From Epiperipatus broadwayi (Eukaryota > Onychophora > Udeonychophora > Euonychophora > Peripatidae), in the NCBI GenBank assembly GCA_028023455.1, contig JAQFVV010000454.1:496001-560000 (forward strand): DNA of 64,000 nt, written 5' to 3'. The notes under the pieces were generated by a model that did not search any database, was not told the DNA's origin, and saw nothing but the letters and a program-made list of their open reading frames with translations. Position numbers and translations under genes: made by a program. Numbering within the stretch: the first letter of the stretch is position 1; each line of letters opens with the position of its first letter. Below are positions 10,703-20,860 of this stretch, in pieces.

Positions 10703-11717
10703 TTTAAATAACTCTAAATAATATTTACATGTAAGTTCAGTCTTTACAGTAAAATTTTCCATCACCTTTTTTAAAAATTATTTCTTGGCATTAATTAATT
10801 TTTGGATATACTGTTAAAAATTCTTTTTTTTTCATCTTAAGAGGATAATTGATGTATAAATTCGTTATTAAGAAATAAATGCTCCTATCAAGTAAATCCC
10901 ATTGTTTATTAAAAATAAATGGGAGCACTTTTTCTTATCACTAATAGATTTTGATTTCCTCTTAATGTTAGATTTCTATTATCTCATTTAATCTTCTTCA
11001 ATTAAACTCACTTTTTAAATATTTCCCAATTTCAGCTACCACAATTATATTAATAAATTTATGATTATAAATTTATTTAACGCATATTGATTACCTAAGG
11101 CAATAAAACCTCAAGACTATGCTCTTGAAAATGCAAAAGTAGGGACCTCTACAGGTCTTAACCACAAGCTTATTCTTTAGAGAATTTGTTCTGTCAAACC
11201 CTGCCTTTGTTGCCATTGATTTACTCAAATTTGCATAGTTGATTCTAGAGTAGAAATAGAAAAGTTGCTCTTTCTAATGCAGATCAACATAGATTAAGAA
11301 AGTCATAAAATATTTAAGATTTTCTGTCTAATCAAAGGTAAAGTCCATAATCAGAAATTAAATGTAAGCATTAAAGAGTGATCTCTGCTAGTTTTCCTAC
11401 ACAGATGCTCTGATAGATGAGATTTAACTTTGCCGAATATTTTAGAATAATTTCTTTGATGATAATACCTGAAAAAAAGCAAGCAAATATCATGAACATT
11501 CAACTGAGATCTTTATTTAAATAGATAATTGATTTGATAATTTTATCTTCAGAGATAGCTTTCAACGTTTTGAAAACACTCAAGCCTTCCATAATGATAA
11601 GGTATCATTTATGAAGAAACATATAAATGTATAATAATTGGAGCTATAAACTCCCTTTTAAAGTGCTATCCACATTAAAACAATTCCCTCTAGTATTAAA
11701 GTAATACATATATTACT
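10703..11717. other. AT-rich DNA, no gene seen
   Basis: A small inverted repeat near 10875-10935 surrounds ATAAATGCTCC and GGGAGCACTTTTT. No gene or named repeat was otherwise recognised. Confidence 0.45.
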
Positions 11718-12107
11718 AGTTGTATTTTTATATTGGACTATTTCCATCATCTAATATGTGTGTTGAATGTCTTTAGAAAAGTTTAATTTTTTAGTTAAAT
11801 ATTCCAAATTCATTCAACTGTTAGTAATATCACAGCAAACAGGTTAGTATATGCACTAACTGTTAGTAATATCACAGCAAACAGGTTAGTATAGTGCATA
11901 TACTAACCTGTTTGCTGTGATATTACTAACAGTTAGTGCATATACTAACCTGTTTGCTGTGATATTACTAACAGTTGAATGAATTTGGAATATTTAACTA
12001 AAAAATTAAACTTTTCTAAAGACATTCAACACACATATTAGATGATGGAAATAGTCCAATATAAAAATACAGCTAGAACACCATCATCACAAACCTTCAG
12101 AAAAACA
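11718..12107. mobile_element. Foldback element (same family as 3869-5680), near-perfect palindrome
   Basis: From GTATTTTTATATTGG at 11720 to its complement ending near 12069 the sequence is an almost perfect palindrome centred near 11893. The middle consists of inverted and tandem copies of a unit of about 53 bp (ACTGTTAGTAATATCACAG, CAAACAGGTTAGTATATG). The right side retains the outer tip (ACCATCATCACAAACCTTC) that the left side lacks. ACATATATTACTAG occurs on both outer flanks (about 11705-11718 and 12107-12120), a candidate target duplication or partly element sequence. Confidence 0.75.
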
Positions 12108-12120
12108 TATATTACTAGTG

Positions 12121-12845
12121 TTTTAAAAGGAAGTTTATCAATCCAATTATTACATATTATTAGATATGTATAATTTAATATGTATAAAAACAAATAATGG
12201 TAGGTTCTAATTGCTTTTATATATAATAAAATATATATAGTTTTCACTTTAGACTAACAATACTTTTTATTACTACTATTTTTCTTATAGTTTTGATTGA
12301 TATCCAAAGCTGTATTTGAATTATATCACATATATACACATATAAACATGTGTTCTTGTTTTAGTGACATTTCCACACCCCAAAAAAAGATAGCGACAAA
12401 TAAAAATTATGTAGAAGTTATAAAAAGATAGGTCAATTTTGGAAGAGAATAATCCTACATATTATACTTAATATGCATATGAATTGGGGGATAATTTTTT
12501 ATAATGTTGCCATAAAGAAAAGAGTCATGAATAACAAAAATAATAGAAAGTCTTAAATGTACCCCCTTATATGATATTATTTGTTTTAAAAATAGAAATT
12601 GTTATTTAAAACAGAAAAATAAAAGTGAAAAAGTTTATATATAACAAATGTATTATTTAATACAAATAAAAACCACTTGGGGCACTGCTTTATTATCTTC
12701 CTCAGTGTAATGTGTTGCAAGTAAGCACTCATATGATATTTGATAGTTAGCCTTACATTGAAATATTAATTATATATAAAAAATTATTATTTTTTACCTC
12801 AAGATATGAACGATTAAAATATTCTACTTCTTGAAACAACAAAAC
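12121..12845. other. AT-rich DNA, no gene seen
   Basis: Anonymous AT-rich sequence. No coding frame longer than noise and no recognised repeat. Confidence 0.5.
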
Positions 12846-13330
12846 TCACTATATGTATTGCCACACACAGCAAGCTAGAGTAATCAATGGATGCCAGAAG
12901 GCTTGTGCCTAAAATCCCCATCTAGTGCCTACTCATCCAATATCCCCAGAGTAGTTTTTGGCTTGTGGCCTTCGTCAGTGAGGAGCCTTGGATCTGAGAG
13001 CACTGCACTTAGATCTTAGGATAATGCAACCCTCCAGCAGCCACCTTTATCTTCACTTAACTACAAAACTATGAATCTTAAACTGAAAACACCTTAATGT
13101 TTTCAATCCAAGTCCATTAGCTTTATATAGTCATATGGGTCTGAACTCAGTTCAGAACCCATACATTTTGGTGACTTTGTTTTTTTAATAACTATAGCCA
13201 CCATTATCCTTTTAGGCAGGATTGGTTTTAAGCCAATAAACATCACATGACCACCACTTCTTACACTTGTGTATAACTGTTATACCAAAGCATAACAAGT
13301 GGAGGGCATGTGATGTTTATGCTTTTTTTT
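12846..13330 (-). repeat. Family A repeat, long copy with the full body
   Basis: This copy shows most of the family. The arm (TGGATGCCAGAAGGCTTGTG to CATCCAATATCCCC) is followed by the body: GGCTTGTGGCCTTCGTCAGT, AGCACTGCACTTAGATCTTA, GAACTCAGTTCAGAACCCAT and ACTATAGCCACCATTATCC. It ends with the outer flank AACATCACATGACCACCACT. The second arm is absent. There is no open reading frame, so the family is non-autonomous. Confidence 0.75.
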
Positions 13331-13904
13331 TGCTGATTTCATTTACGCTAACTAGTAAGGGTCATATGACTGCTGCTTTTTAAAAAAAAAGTAATTGCAA
13401 TTTTTTGATATAATATGAATACAATTAATATTTTTTGTACTCTTAAAGTAAATTTATACATATGTACCATCAAGGTATAATCACCCCTTCTGTAGTCAAA
13501 GTATATATTATTAAAAAAAATTATTCACTTAATATATCATTTAAAACCCAACTGAAATGATTCCCTTATAACAGAAATCATAACAGTAGTTTGAACCCTT
13601 TATACACATTAAAATAGCTCAGTACTTTATTCAGCAGTCAATAATCATTATCTACATACATATTCATAGATACACACATATATATATCAATGGGAATAAA
13701 CACGAAATGCCAATATTATATAAATCTGGTATACGTAAAAATGATTAATGTATTGAAAAATATTTACAATAAAAAGAAAAATAATAATAACTTGCTTGAT
13801 AAAATTTTGTAAATAAAATTGCAACAAAGCTGTGCATAGCCATAACAATTGGGGATATTAATAAAAAAACAAAAGAGGAGATCGAAACAGTTTGAGCATT
13901 AGTG
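13331..13904. other. AT-rich DNA, no gene seen
   Basis: Only low-complexity AT-rich sequence was seen, including a short TA-rich run near 13680. Confidence 0.45.
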
Positions 13905-14080
13905 TTTTCCTGAAGATTTGTGATGATAGTGTTCTAGTTGTATTTTTATATTGGACTATTTCCATCATCTAATATGTGTATTGAATGTCTTTAGAAAAAT
14001 TTAAATTTATTTAAATATTCCAAATACATTCAACTGTTAGTATTAGCACATCAAACAGGTTATTATATGCACAATATTTT
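13905..14080 (+). mobile_element. Foldback-family end fragment
   Basis: It begins with the family tip TCCTGAAGATTTGTGATGAT and continues through GGACTATTTCCATCATCTAA to CAAACAGGTTATTATATGCA. It has the complete outer end that the 11718 copy lacks on its left. Only one arm is present, and the other side runs directly into a tRNA-derived SINE. Confidence 0.65.
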
Positions 14081-14084
14081 GAGA

Positions 14085-14217
14085 AGTATTAATCTCCCCT
14101 CTTCTTCAGGTGTTCCTGACCTGACCAGTGACAGTACTAGCATGGGATATCAAACCTGAGTCCTTAGATTTTTGAGTATTGAATTTTAAGTTAACGCTCT
14201 AACTAACTGATCCTGCC
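14085..14217 (-). mobile_element. tRNA-derived SINE, second family
   Basis: Read on the minus strand from 14217, the head GGCAGGATCAGTTAGTTAGA has an A box like tRNA-Lys/Ile (TCAGTTAGTTAGAGCG) and, about 50 bases later, a B-box-like GGTTTGATATCCC. A non-tRNA body with GTCACTGGTCAGG and ACACCTGAAGAAGAGGGG follows. It abuts the foldback fragment. No poly(A) or target duplication was established. Confidence 0.65.
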
Positions 14218-14299
14218 AAAGGCAACAGTCTGTAGTAATTTCATAAACTTATTTATGAGGTTCCTCCTGATTTCTTCACTTTTTCCTAAGAGCAAAGTT

Positions 14300-14640
14300 G
14301 ATTAGTGTTTTCCATACATTATGTATAGTCACACTAGGTTGGCTTATGGAATTTTTTGTCATTGTTATGTGAGCAGCTTCTTTAAATTTTCTTCTTTGTA
14401 TCTTTTCTTCTCTAATATTTTTGTATTTTCCCAATTGAACATATGTTCATTGTCATGTACATGTTCTGCCACCTTAGACATATCTGTTTTCTCTTTTCTA
14501 ATCATCAGTTTGTGTTCTTGCAAGCTCTTTCCAATGGGACAACTGGTCTCCCCAATATATGTTCTTCCACATTTACATGGTATTTCATAGATGCCATTTT
14601 TTATTTTCATCATTTCAAGTTTAGGCTTTGTAAATGTTAG
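14300..14640 (-). pseudogene. Penelope-like element GIY-YIG endonuclease fragment
   Basis: The minus strand encodes a GIY-YIG domain of the PLE type in 14365-14613: NGIYEIPCKCGRTYIGET, then LQEHK and a later EHVHDNEHMF. The Cys pair (CKC) next to the catalytic tyrosine is typical of PLEs. Aligned to the family pattern GET-x-R-x-I-x-x-R-L-x-EH, the second catalytic Arg is Ser here (about residue 30), so the nuclease is probably dead. Downstream (14300-14360) a degenerate EAAHIT tail matches the end of such domains. No reverse transcriptase is attached. Confidence 0.72.
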
Positions 14641-16000
14641 AATTCCTCATAGGGGTGGTTTGGCTCTGGAAAACTGTTCTCATGTTATACTGATTGCAGG
14701 ATTTTTCTTAATTTGTCAGCTATAGATATAGATTTTCAAGCTACATACAATGTGTATGCTTAAATACTTTGCAATGTTTTGGTCATGTTAGTGTGAAATC
14801 AGCATAGGTCAATAACAATTCTCTTCATTAGTAGTTTTATCTATTGAATCAGAATTTGTAAAAAAGAATAAGTTAGATGACATTATTAATGGATTCATAA
14901 TAAAACATTCAAAGAAGTAAAATATAATTTCTTGCATTATATAGACTTTATTTTGTTTTCACAAATATTCATTCAATACAATTTCATAATCATAAATAAG
15001 TAATTATTTGTAAATTCTAAATATTAATTTGTGCAACTTTATTCTGAGTAAACAAAATAAAATACATTTAATGGAAAAAAAAAAACTATATTTTATTTTC
15101 ATGAAGTTTTTTTAGCAAATTCTCATTCAAAAAAAAAATTAATTAAGAGAATCATTCTTGACTTGATTTATCATAATCGTAAAACAATATATGTATATCC
15201 ACAAATGTGATAATTTTTAAAAATATCTAAGTATTCTTAATCATAAATAAAAGACCGCCACCCACACACGCGAAAACATTATTGCGAGCCCTGCTTTTTT
15301 TCAGTTTGACTCTGATATCTTACAATACAAAATAAAAACATTTTATAGTTTTTCTTTTTAAATTTATATATTAATTTACTCCTTATTTTAAATTATCTAT
15401 CTTATATTTTTACTGAGTATTTATAAATAATGATTTAATTAATTCACTGCAAGATAGTATAACGCACTGTCTTTAATTCATAATTTCTTTTCTTCATATT
15501 AATCCAACAAATATCTCTATCTCTTTTATTCATTTCACATATGGTAATTTTCTGGGTTTTTACAATCTCTTGGAATCTAAGTTAAAATTTTAATTGTTCA
15601 TTTACTATCGTTTTTTTTCTTATCAACGAGTCTAGTTAAACTCTATTTCAGTTGTAAATTCTTTCAACAATGTTGATAATACGTACTTATTTTCATACTC
15701 ACGTACTTTACATTTAAATCCATTTTATTATTCCTAAATAATACCTCTCCACACTTTATGGTGCAATTTGTTGTCATTTATATTGCTCTTATATATAATA
15801 ATTGTTAAACTTGTAATTGTTATCTATTTATTTCTTTTGTGAAAGCCTTTAAATAGTTCTTTAGTCTTCTTAAAATATAATTTTAGTTCTATTTTTGCTT
15901 ATACCTGATATATCTTGAATTATATTTAGAAATTTTGAAGTATTATTTTTAAAGGTAACACATCCATACAATCTAGATGACTTAAGCAGTCTCTATTTGA
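14641..16000. other. AT-rich DNA, no gene seen
   Basis: About 1.36 kb of AT-rich DNA with many short homopolymers. Nothing recognisable on either strand. Confidence 0.5.
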
Positions 16001-16100
16001 TTTTTTTTCTCATGTGTCAAAGCATCGGCCGGGAAGCAAACCTGCAAAAACAGGACAACTGCTTGTAAGGCAGCTGTGCTGACCACTCGACCACCATTCC
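16001..16100 (-). mobile_element. Short tRNA-derived SINE, copy 2
   Basis: Reverse-strand copy of the SINE at 1603: a T-run (16001-16008), the trailer CATGTGTCAAAGCATCGGCC, then B-box and A-box regions (GACCACTCGACCACC is the A box in reverse). No target duplication is obvious, so the copy is probably older. Confidence 0.75.
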
Positions 16101-16611
16101 ATAAATATTCACTATAAAAATTATTGTAAAATATCTTGATGATATTACTTTGCCATATATTCTCAAAAATATTAATCGTCTTAATATCACTATTGCTGTT
16201 GTATTTTGATAATCTTCAAAATATTGTAATATCACATGACTACATCTTGAAGTTTCAAATTTTTAATTACTGCATTATTCTTTGTAGAATTGAATGTATT
16301 TTTATAATCTATAATCCCATTGCAAAATAGGAATTCATACTCAGTAGTCCTTTTTACAACTCTCGTACAACATGGATGCAATCTCCTACACAAAAACTAC
16401 TTAAATTCATCATATATTTTGGTTGTCTTGAATCCAATATTCATTTTAAAGAATGATTTTAGTAAAGATGTCAGCAAAAATAATAAAAGACTGGTAGATA
16501 ATTTCTAATTTTTTCATCTTCAAATATCAACATTATAATACTAGGGGTTCCAATCATCTTCCTTATATTATTTAGATATTTTATATATAGGTTTGCCAAT
16601 AATTTTTCTAC
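16101..16611. other. AT-rich DNA, no gene seen
   Basis: No recognised gene or repeat. Short open frames on both strands here look random. Confidence 0.45.
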
Positions 16612-16672
16612 TTCACTATAAACTCATCAACACTCCTTTAACACTTTAAGCAAATAATTTTATTTATTAACA

Positions 16673-16701
16673 GTTTCGACTGTACTAACAGTCTTTGTCA
16701 G
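16673..16701 (-). ncRNA. Hammerhead-like motif, left arm (degenerate)
   Basis: The reverse strand reads CTGACAAAGACTGTTAGTAC then AGTCGAAAC. The core C-U-G-A-N-G-A has its G changed to A; stem II (GACTG/CAGTC) and GAAA are kept. It mirrors the better copy at 19312-19340. Confidence 0.35.
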
Positions 16702-17674
16702 ATCTACAACATAAAAAAATTAGACAAATATTATATCAATACAACCAAAATTATTATTCTTCATATTCTCATATAAAATTATAATAAAACAAAATAATAT
16801 AAAGCAAAAACAACTCAGTCCAAAACCTTTCAACTAAAATTTTCTCATATCTTTTTAAAAAACCCAAAACATAAAAACTAAACTATAAAAAATAATAATA
16901 AAAAATTTTTAATAATAAAAATATAAAAATTTCTTTAAAATCATTTTTAAATTATTTTTTAAGATTACAAGCAAATAAATGTATTAAAACAATTCAAATT
17001 TTATCATCAAACCATTAAAAACAAAACCCTTAAAACCCATTAAAACATTAATCTAAAAAATTAATACCAAAAATTATCATTTTTATCATAATTACATATA
17101 TAAGACCAAAAACCCAAAATCAAAAATTAAAATTAAAAAATAAACTTAAAAATAAAAATTAAAAAATCAAAAAAAATATAAAAAAACAAAATATTAAAAA
17201 TCAAAAAACAATAAACTAAAACCATTCTTTCCTCCTTTTTTACACTCTCATTTATACCCTACTTACTTCATTTTATACCTTCATACCATCCCCTCAATTC
17301 CCTTCCTCATATATACTCTAATACTCCCTACCATCTTTACTTATTTAACTACCATCTTATAACATTTAATATCAATACAAACTTACTTTCCTTCTACCTT
17401 CACCTTTCCTCCATCTTTTTTTTATTATTAACCACTTCCCAACTTCCTTTCTTTCCCCATCAACTAGCTCCCCCTATTAACCACTTCTATTACTTAATTA
17501 CCCTAACTCTTAATTCTTTATTAACCACTTCTCAACTTCCTTTCTTTCCCCCTCACCTAGCTCCCTCTATTATCCACTTCTATTATTTAATTACCCTAAA
17601 TTTTAATTCTTTACCCTATCAAGCTTTACATTTCCCCTCACTTAAATCATTCTAAACTTTTCTACTGTTTAATT

Positions 17675-17899
17675 TCACACTACCAAAGTCCTAATCCCTT
17701 TTTCTCTATTAATACTAGGCCTTATTCTCTTAATTAACAATGATTCTCTTATCTTCCTGTCCCTTCTACTGTTTGCAAAACTAATCATTTTTATACTTTT
17801 CTTCTCCAAATCATGCCCTGTCTCCATCATATGCACAAATACTGGTGAACTTTTTTCATACCTATGTTGCCTCAGCCTTGTATATATAGAGTTCTTTGT
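17675..17899 (-). pseudogene. Mirror copy of the GIY-YIG C-terminal half
   Basis: The left palindrome arm repeats the right-arm coding sequence in reverse, from SIYTRLRQHRYEKSSP to the same C-terminus. It differs by only a few residues (for example R for K in RLRQH, and K for E in DLEKKS). It has no N-terminal half. Confidence 0.7.
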
Positions 17900-18316
17900 A
17901 TAATTGAAAAGCTTAATGTAAAATATAGAAATGATGTGAAATACAGAATAGTGAATAAGAAGAGAAAAAATTTGATGAAGGTTTTGGATAATAAATATAT
18001 AGATAAAGAGAGGAATTATGTTAATGGGGTTTATATGATAGAGTGTAAAAAGTGTAGGGATAAGGGGGTTAGAAATAAATATGTGGGTGAGACAAAGAAC
18101 TCTATATATACAAGGCTGAAGCAACATAGGTATGAAAAAAGTTCACCAGTATTTGTGCATATGATGGAGACAGGGCATGATTTGGAGAAGGAAAGTATAA
18201 AAATGATTAGTTTTGCAAACAGTAGAAGGGACAGGAAGATAAGAGAATCATTGTTAATTAAGAGAATAAGGCCTAGTATTAATAGAGAAAAAGGGATTAG
18301 GACTTTGGTAGTGTGA
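17864..18316 (+). CDS. GIY-YIG endonuclease-domain protein, partial element ORF
   Basis: A 150-residue open frame with a full GIY-YIG fold: GVYMIECKKC (residues 55-64), NKYVGET (71-77), Arg84, His88 and Glu128. These positions fit the catalytic Y, Y, R, H, E set, so the domain itself looks intact. The first 12 or so residues come from the left arm of the palindrome, so the ATG at 17864 may not be natural. The C-terminus ends IRPSINREK and a few residues more. The domain is split by the palindrome: its N-terminal half exists only in the loop, its C-terminal half in both arms. I read it as a PLE endonuclease without its RT. Confidence 0.6.
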   Translation: MLPQPCIYRVLCIIEKLNVKYRNDVKYRIVNKKRKNLMKVLDNKYIDKERNYVNGVYMIECKKCRDKGVRNKYVGETKNSIYTRLKQHRYEKSSPVFVHMMETGHDLEKESIKMISFANSRRDRKIRESLLIKRIRPSINREKGIRTLVV

Positions 18317-19311
18317 AATTAAACAGTAGAAAAGTCTAGAATGATTTAAGTGAGGGAAAATGTAAAGCTTGATAGGGTAAAGAATTAAAATTTAGGGTAA
18401 TTAAATAATAGAAGTGGATAATAGAGGGAGCTAGGTGATGGGGAAAGAAAGGAAGTTGGAAGTGGTTAATAAAGAATTAAGAGTTAGGGTAATTAAGTAA
18501 TAGAAGTGGTTAATAGGGGGAGCTAGTTGATGGGGAAAGAAAGGAAGTTGGGAAGTGGTTAATAATAAAAAAAGATGGAGGAAAGGTGAAGGTAGAAGGA
18601 AAGTTAAGGTAAAATAGTTAAGTTTGTATTGATATTAAATGTTATAAGATGGTAGTTAAATAAGTAAAGATGGTAGGGAGTATTAGAGTATATATGAGAA
18701 AGGGAATTGAGGGGATGGTATGAAGGTATAAAATGAAGTAAGTAGGGTATAAATGAGAGAGTAAAAAAAGGGGAAAGAATGATTTTAGTTTATTGTTTTT
18801 TGATTTTTAATATTTTGTTTTTTTATATTTTTTTATTTTTTTTTTATTTTTTAATTTTTATTTTTAAGTTTATTTTTTAATTTTAATTTTTGATTTTGGG
18901 TTTTTGGTCTTATATATGTAATTATGATAAAAATGATAATTTTTGGTATTAATTTTTTAGATTAATGTTTTAATGGGTTTTAAGGATTTTGTTTTTAATG
19001 GTTTGATGATAAAATTTGAATTGTTTTAATACATTTATTTGCTTGTAATCTTAAAAAATAATTTAAAAATGATTTTAAAGAAATTTTTATATTTTTATTA
19101 TTAAAAATTTTTTATTATTATTTTTTATAGTTTAGTTTTTATGTTTTGGGTTTTTTTAAAAGATATGAGAAAATTTTAGTTGAAAGGTTTTGGACTGAGT
19201 TGTTTTTGCTTTATATTATTTTGTTTTATTATAATTTTATATGAGAATATGAAGAATAATAATTTTGGTTGTATTGATATAATATTTGTCTAATTTTTTT
19301 ATGTTGTAGAT

Positions 19312-19340
19312 CTGACGAAGACTGCTAGTACAGTCGAAAC
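19312..19340 (+). ncRNA. Hammerhead-ribozyme-like motif, right arm
   Basis: CTGACGA, one extra A, then a perfect 5-bp stem GACTG/CAGTC with a 6-base loop, then GAAAC. This follows the hammerhead core C-U-G-A-N-G-A / stem II / G-A-A-A, except for the unpaired A. Hammerhead ribozymes are known in Penelope-like element terminal repeats. Stems I and III are not convincing here, so activity is doubtful. Confidence 0.4.
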
Positions 19341-19401
19341 TGTTAATAAATAAAATTATTTGCTTAAAGTGTTAAAGGAGTGTTGATGAGTTTATAGTGA
19401 A

Positions 19402-19925
19402 ATATAAAAAGAAGCAAAATATAGAGGGAGAAAGAAGAAATGGATAAGTGTTATATGTTAATTTTTCTACTTCTGATTCTTTTAAATTTGTAGAATAATT
19501 TCACCACTTCCAAAAGCTTCTAATTTTTTTATACGTTTCATTGTATGTCTCACTTCTTTATTTAAAGTATTTGATATTCAAACAATGTTATTGTAATTGT
19601 AGGATCTATTTTGTTTTGTTTTATATGATTTACATTTTTATTCTCTTAAGAGTATTTCTTGCCATTTCATAGTTTTATTTCATTATTGGGTTACCAGGTT
19701 TGTGCAGCAATTGTTAGCAGAATTATCTATTATTTTCTTATTAATCTCTTTCATGTCATAAGCACCTTGAAATTCTGATAATGGATTAAAATAATTTGTA
19801 AGTATTAGAATATATTTATTGGAAATTAGTTGTTGATAGTGCCTTCTTTTAATAGCTTTTCTTTCTCTAGCTGTACAACTTACATCTCATTAATCATTTG
19901 CTGTATTGAAACTACTAATATATAA
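19402..19925. other. AT-rich DNA, no gene seen
   Basis: No recognised features in this stretch. Confidence 0.4.
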
Positions 19926-20313
19926 ATATAACGTCATGTGAAATTGACCAAATCTATTTTAAATAACTATTGAATAGCCCTCTAGCTGCCAAGTTTGATA
20001 ACTTTTACATTAAATATAATTTGTCCAAACTTCAAACTTTTACATTAAGAGAGTGGACCACCTCTTAATGTATTTTAGATCCTTTTATATAGATTTATCT
20101 AGGACAATAACAACCACTCTATAGATTTAATATCAGTTATTTATTTTCAAAAGTAACAAATCAATATACAATAAAAAATATAATGGCTGATTTAACTCTA
20201 CATAAAAAAATCTAAAATACATTAAGAGGTGATCCACTTTCTTATTGTAAAAGTTATCAAACTTGGCAGCTAGAGGACTATTCAATAGTTATTTAAATAG
20301 ATTTGATATATAA
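19926..20313. repeat. Foldback repeat, interrupted right arm
   Basis: The left arm (about 19926-20095) runs GACCAAATCTATTTTAAATA, AGCTGCCAAGTTTGATAACT to CACCTCTTAATGTATTTTAG. The right arm (about 20208-20313) is its reverse complement. The right arm stops at AAATAGATTTGAT (20313), where the 71-bp array begins. Its outermost part (AAATAGATTTGAT, then TTCACTTGACGTTAT) reappears at 24231-24263. Confidence 0.65.
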
Positions 20314-20725
20314 GGAATCAAAGTCAGACTTTCACATGATAACTCCATGCCATCTCATATTGCTGACCCACCTTGATATATAAGGGATTCGAACTCAGAC
20401 TTTCACATGATAACTCCATGCCATCTCATATTGCTGACCCACCTTGATATATAAGGGATTCGAACTCAGACTTTCTCATGATAACTCCATGCCATCTCAT
20501 ATTGCTGACCCACCTTGATATATAAGGGATTCGAACTCAGACTTTCACATGATAACTCCATGCCATCTCATATTGCTGACCCACCTTGATATATAAGGGA
20601 TTCGAACTCAGACTTTCACATGATAACTTCATGCCATCTCATATTGCTGACCCACCTTGATATATAAGGGATTCAAACTCAGACTTTCACATGATAACTC
20701 CATGCCAACTCATATTGCTGACTCA
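20314..20725 (-). repeat. 71-bp tandem array of tRNA-like units, about 5.8 copies
   Basis: The marker CCTTGATATATAAGG recurs at 20371, 20442, 20513, 20584 and 20655, a strict 71-bp period. On the minus strand each unit contains a B-box-like GAGTTCGAATCCC and an A-box-like TGGCATGGAGT, the tRNA-like half of family C. The downstream end joins a full family C copy (to 20860). Confidence 0.9.
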
Positions 20726-20860
20726 CCTAATCACATACATGCTGAAAATATAAATAATCATCAATATACAAATTTCATGCTAAACCAGAAATCATCAGTT
20801 GGTCCAGATTACTATCTCCACACATATATACAATCAGTGCTCAGCTTTATATTAAGATAG
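20726..20860 (-). repeat. Family C repeat, copy 2 (remainder)
   Basis: The non-tandem part of the copy whose tRNA-like half is amplified at 20314-20725. It holds the link (CACATACATGCTGAAAATAT) and the core (CATGCTAAACCAGAAATCAT, TGGTCCAGATTACTATCTCC). It faces the copy at 23975-24228 in inverted orientation. Confidence 0.7.

Larger units (their letters stand above)
16612..19401. mobile_element. 2.8-kb palindrome carrying a GIY-YIG element (probable PLE)
   Basis: Left arm 16612-17899 and right arm 18092-19401 are reverse complements with few differences; the loop is 192 bp. The right arm encodes the 3' part of a GIY-YIG protein, then about 1 kb of purine-rich, low-complexity DNA. It ends in a conserved stem-loop (CTGACGA...CAGTCGAAAC) and an AATAAATAAA tail. 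The left arm is the mirror image. The inverted arrangement, endonuclease type and terminal motif suggest a Penelope-like element with inverted terminal repeats. No reverse transcriptase is present. Confidence 0.75.

Noticed and set aside
20314-20725. CRISPR-like or tRNA gene cluster
   Set aside because: The 71-bp units are contiguous tandem copies without spacers, and the tRNA-like half cannot make a full cloverleaf.
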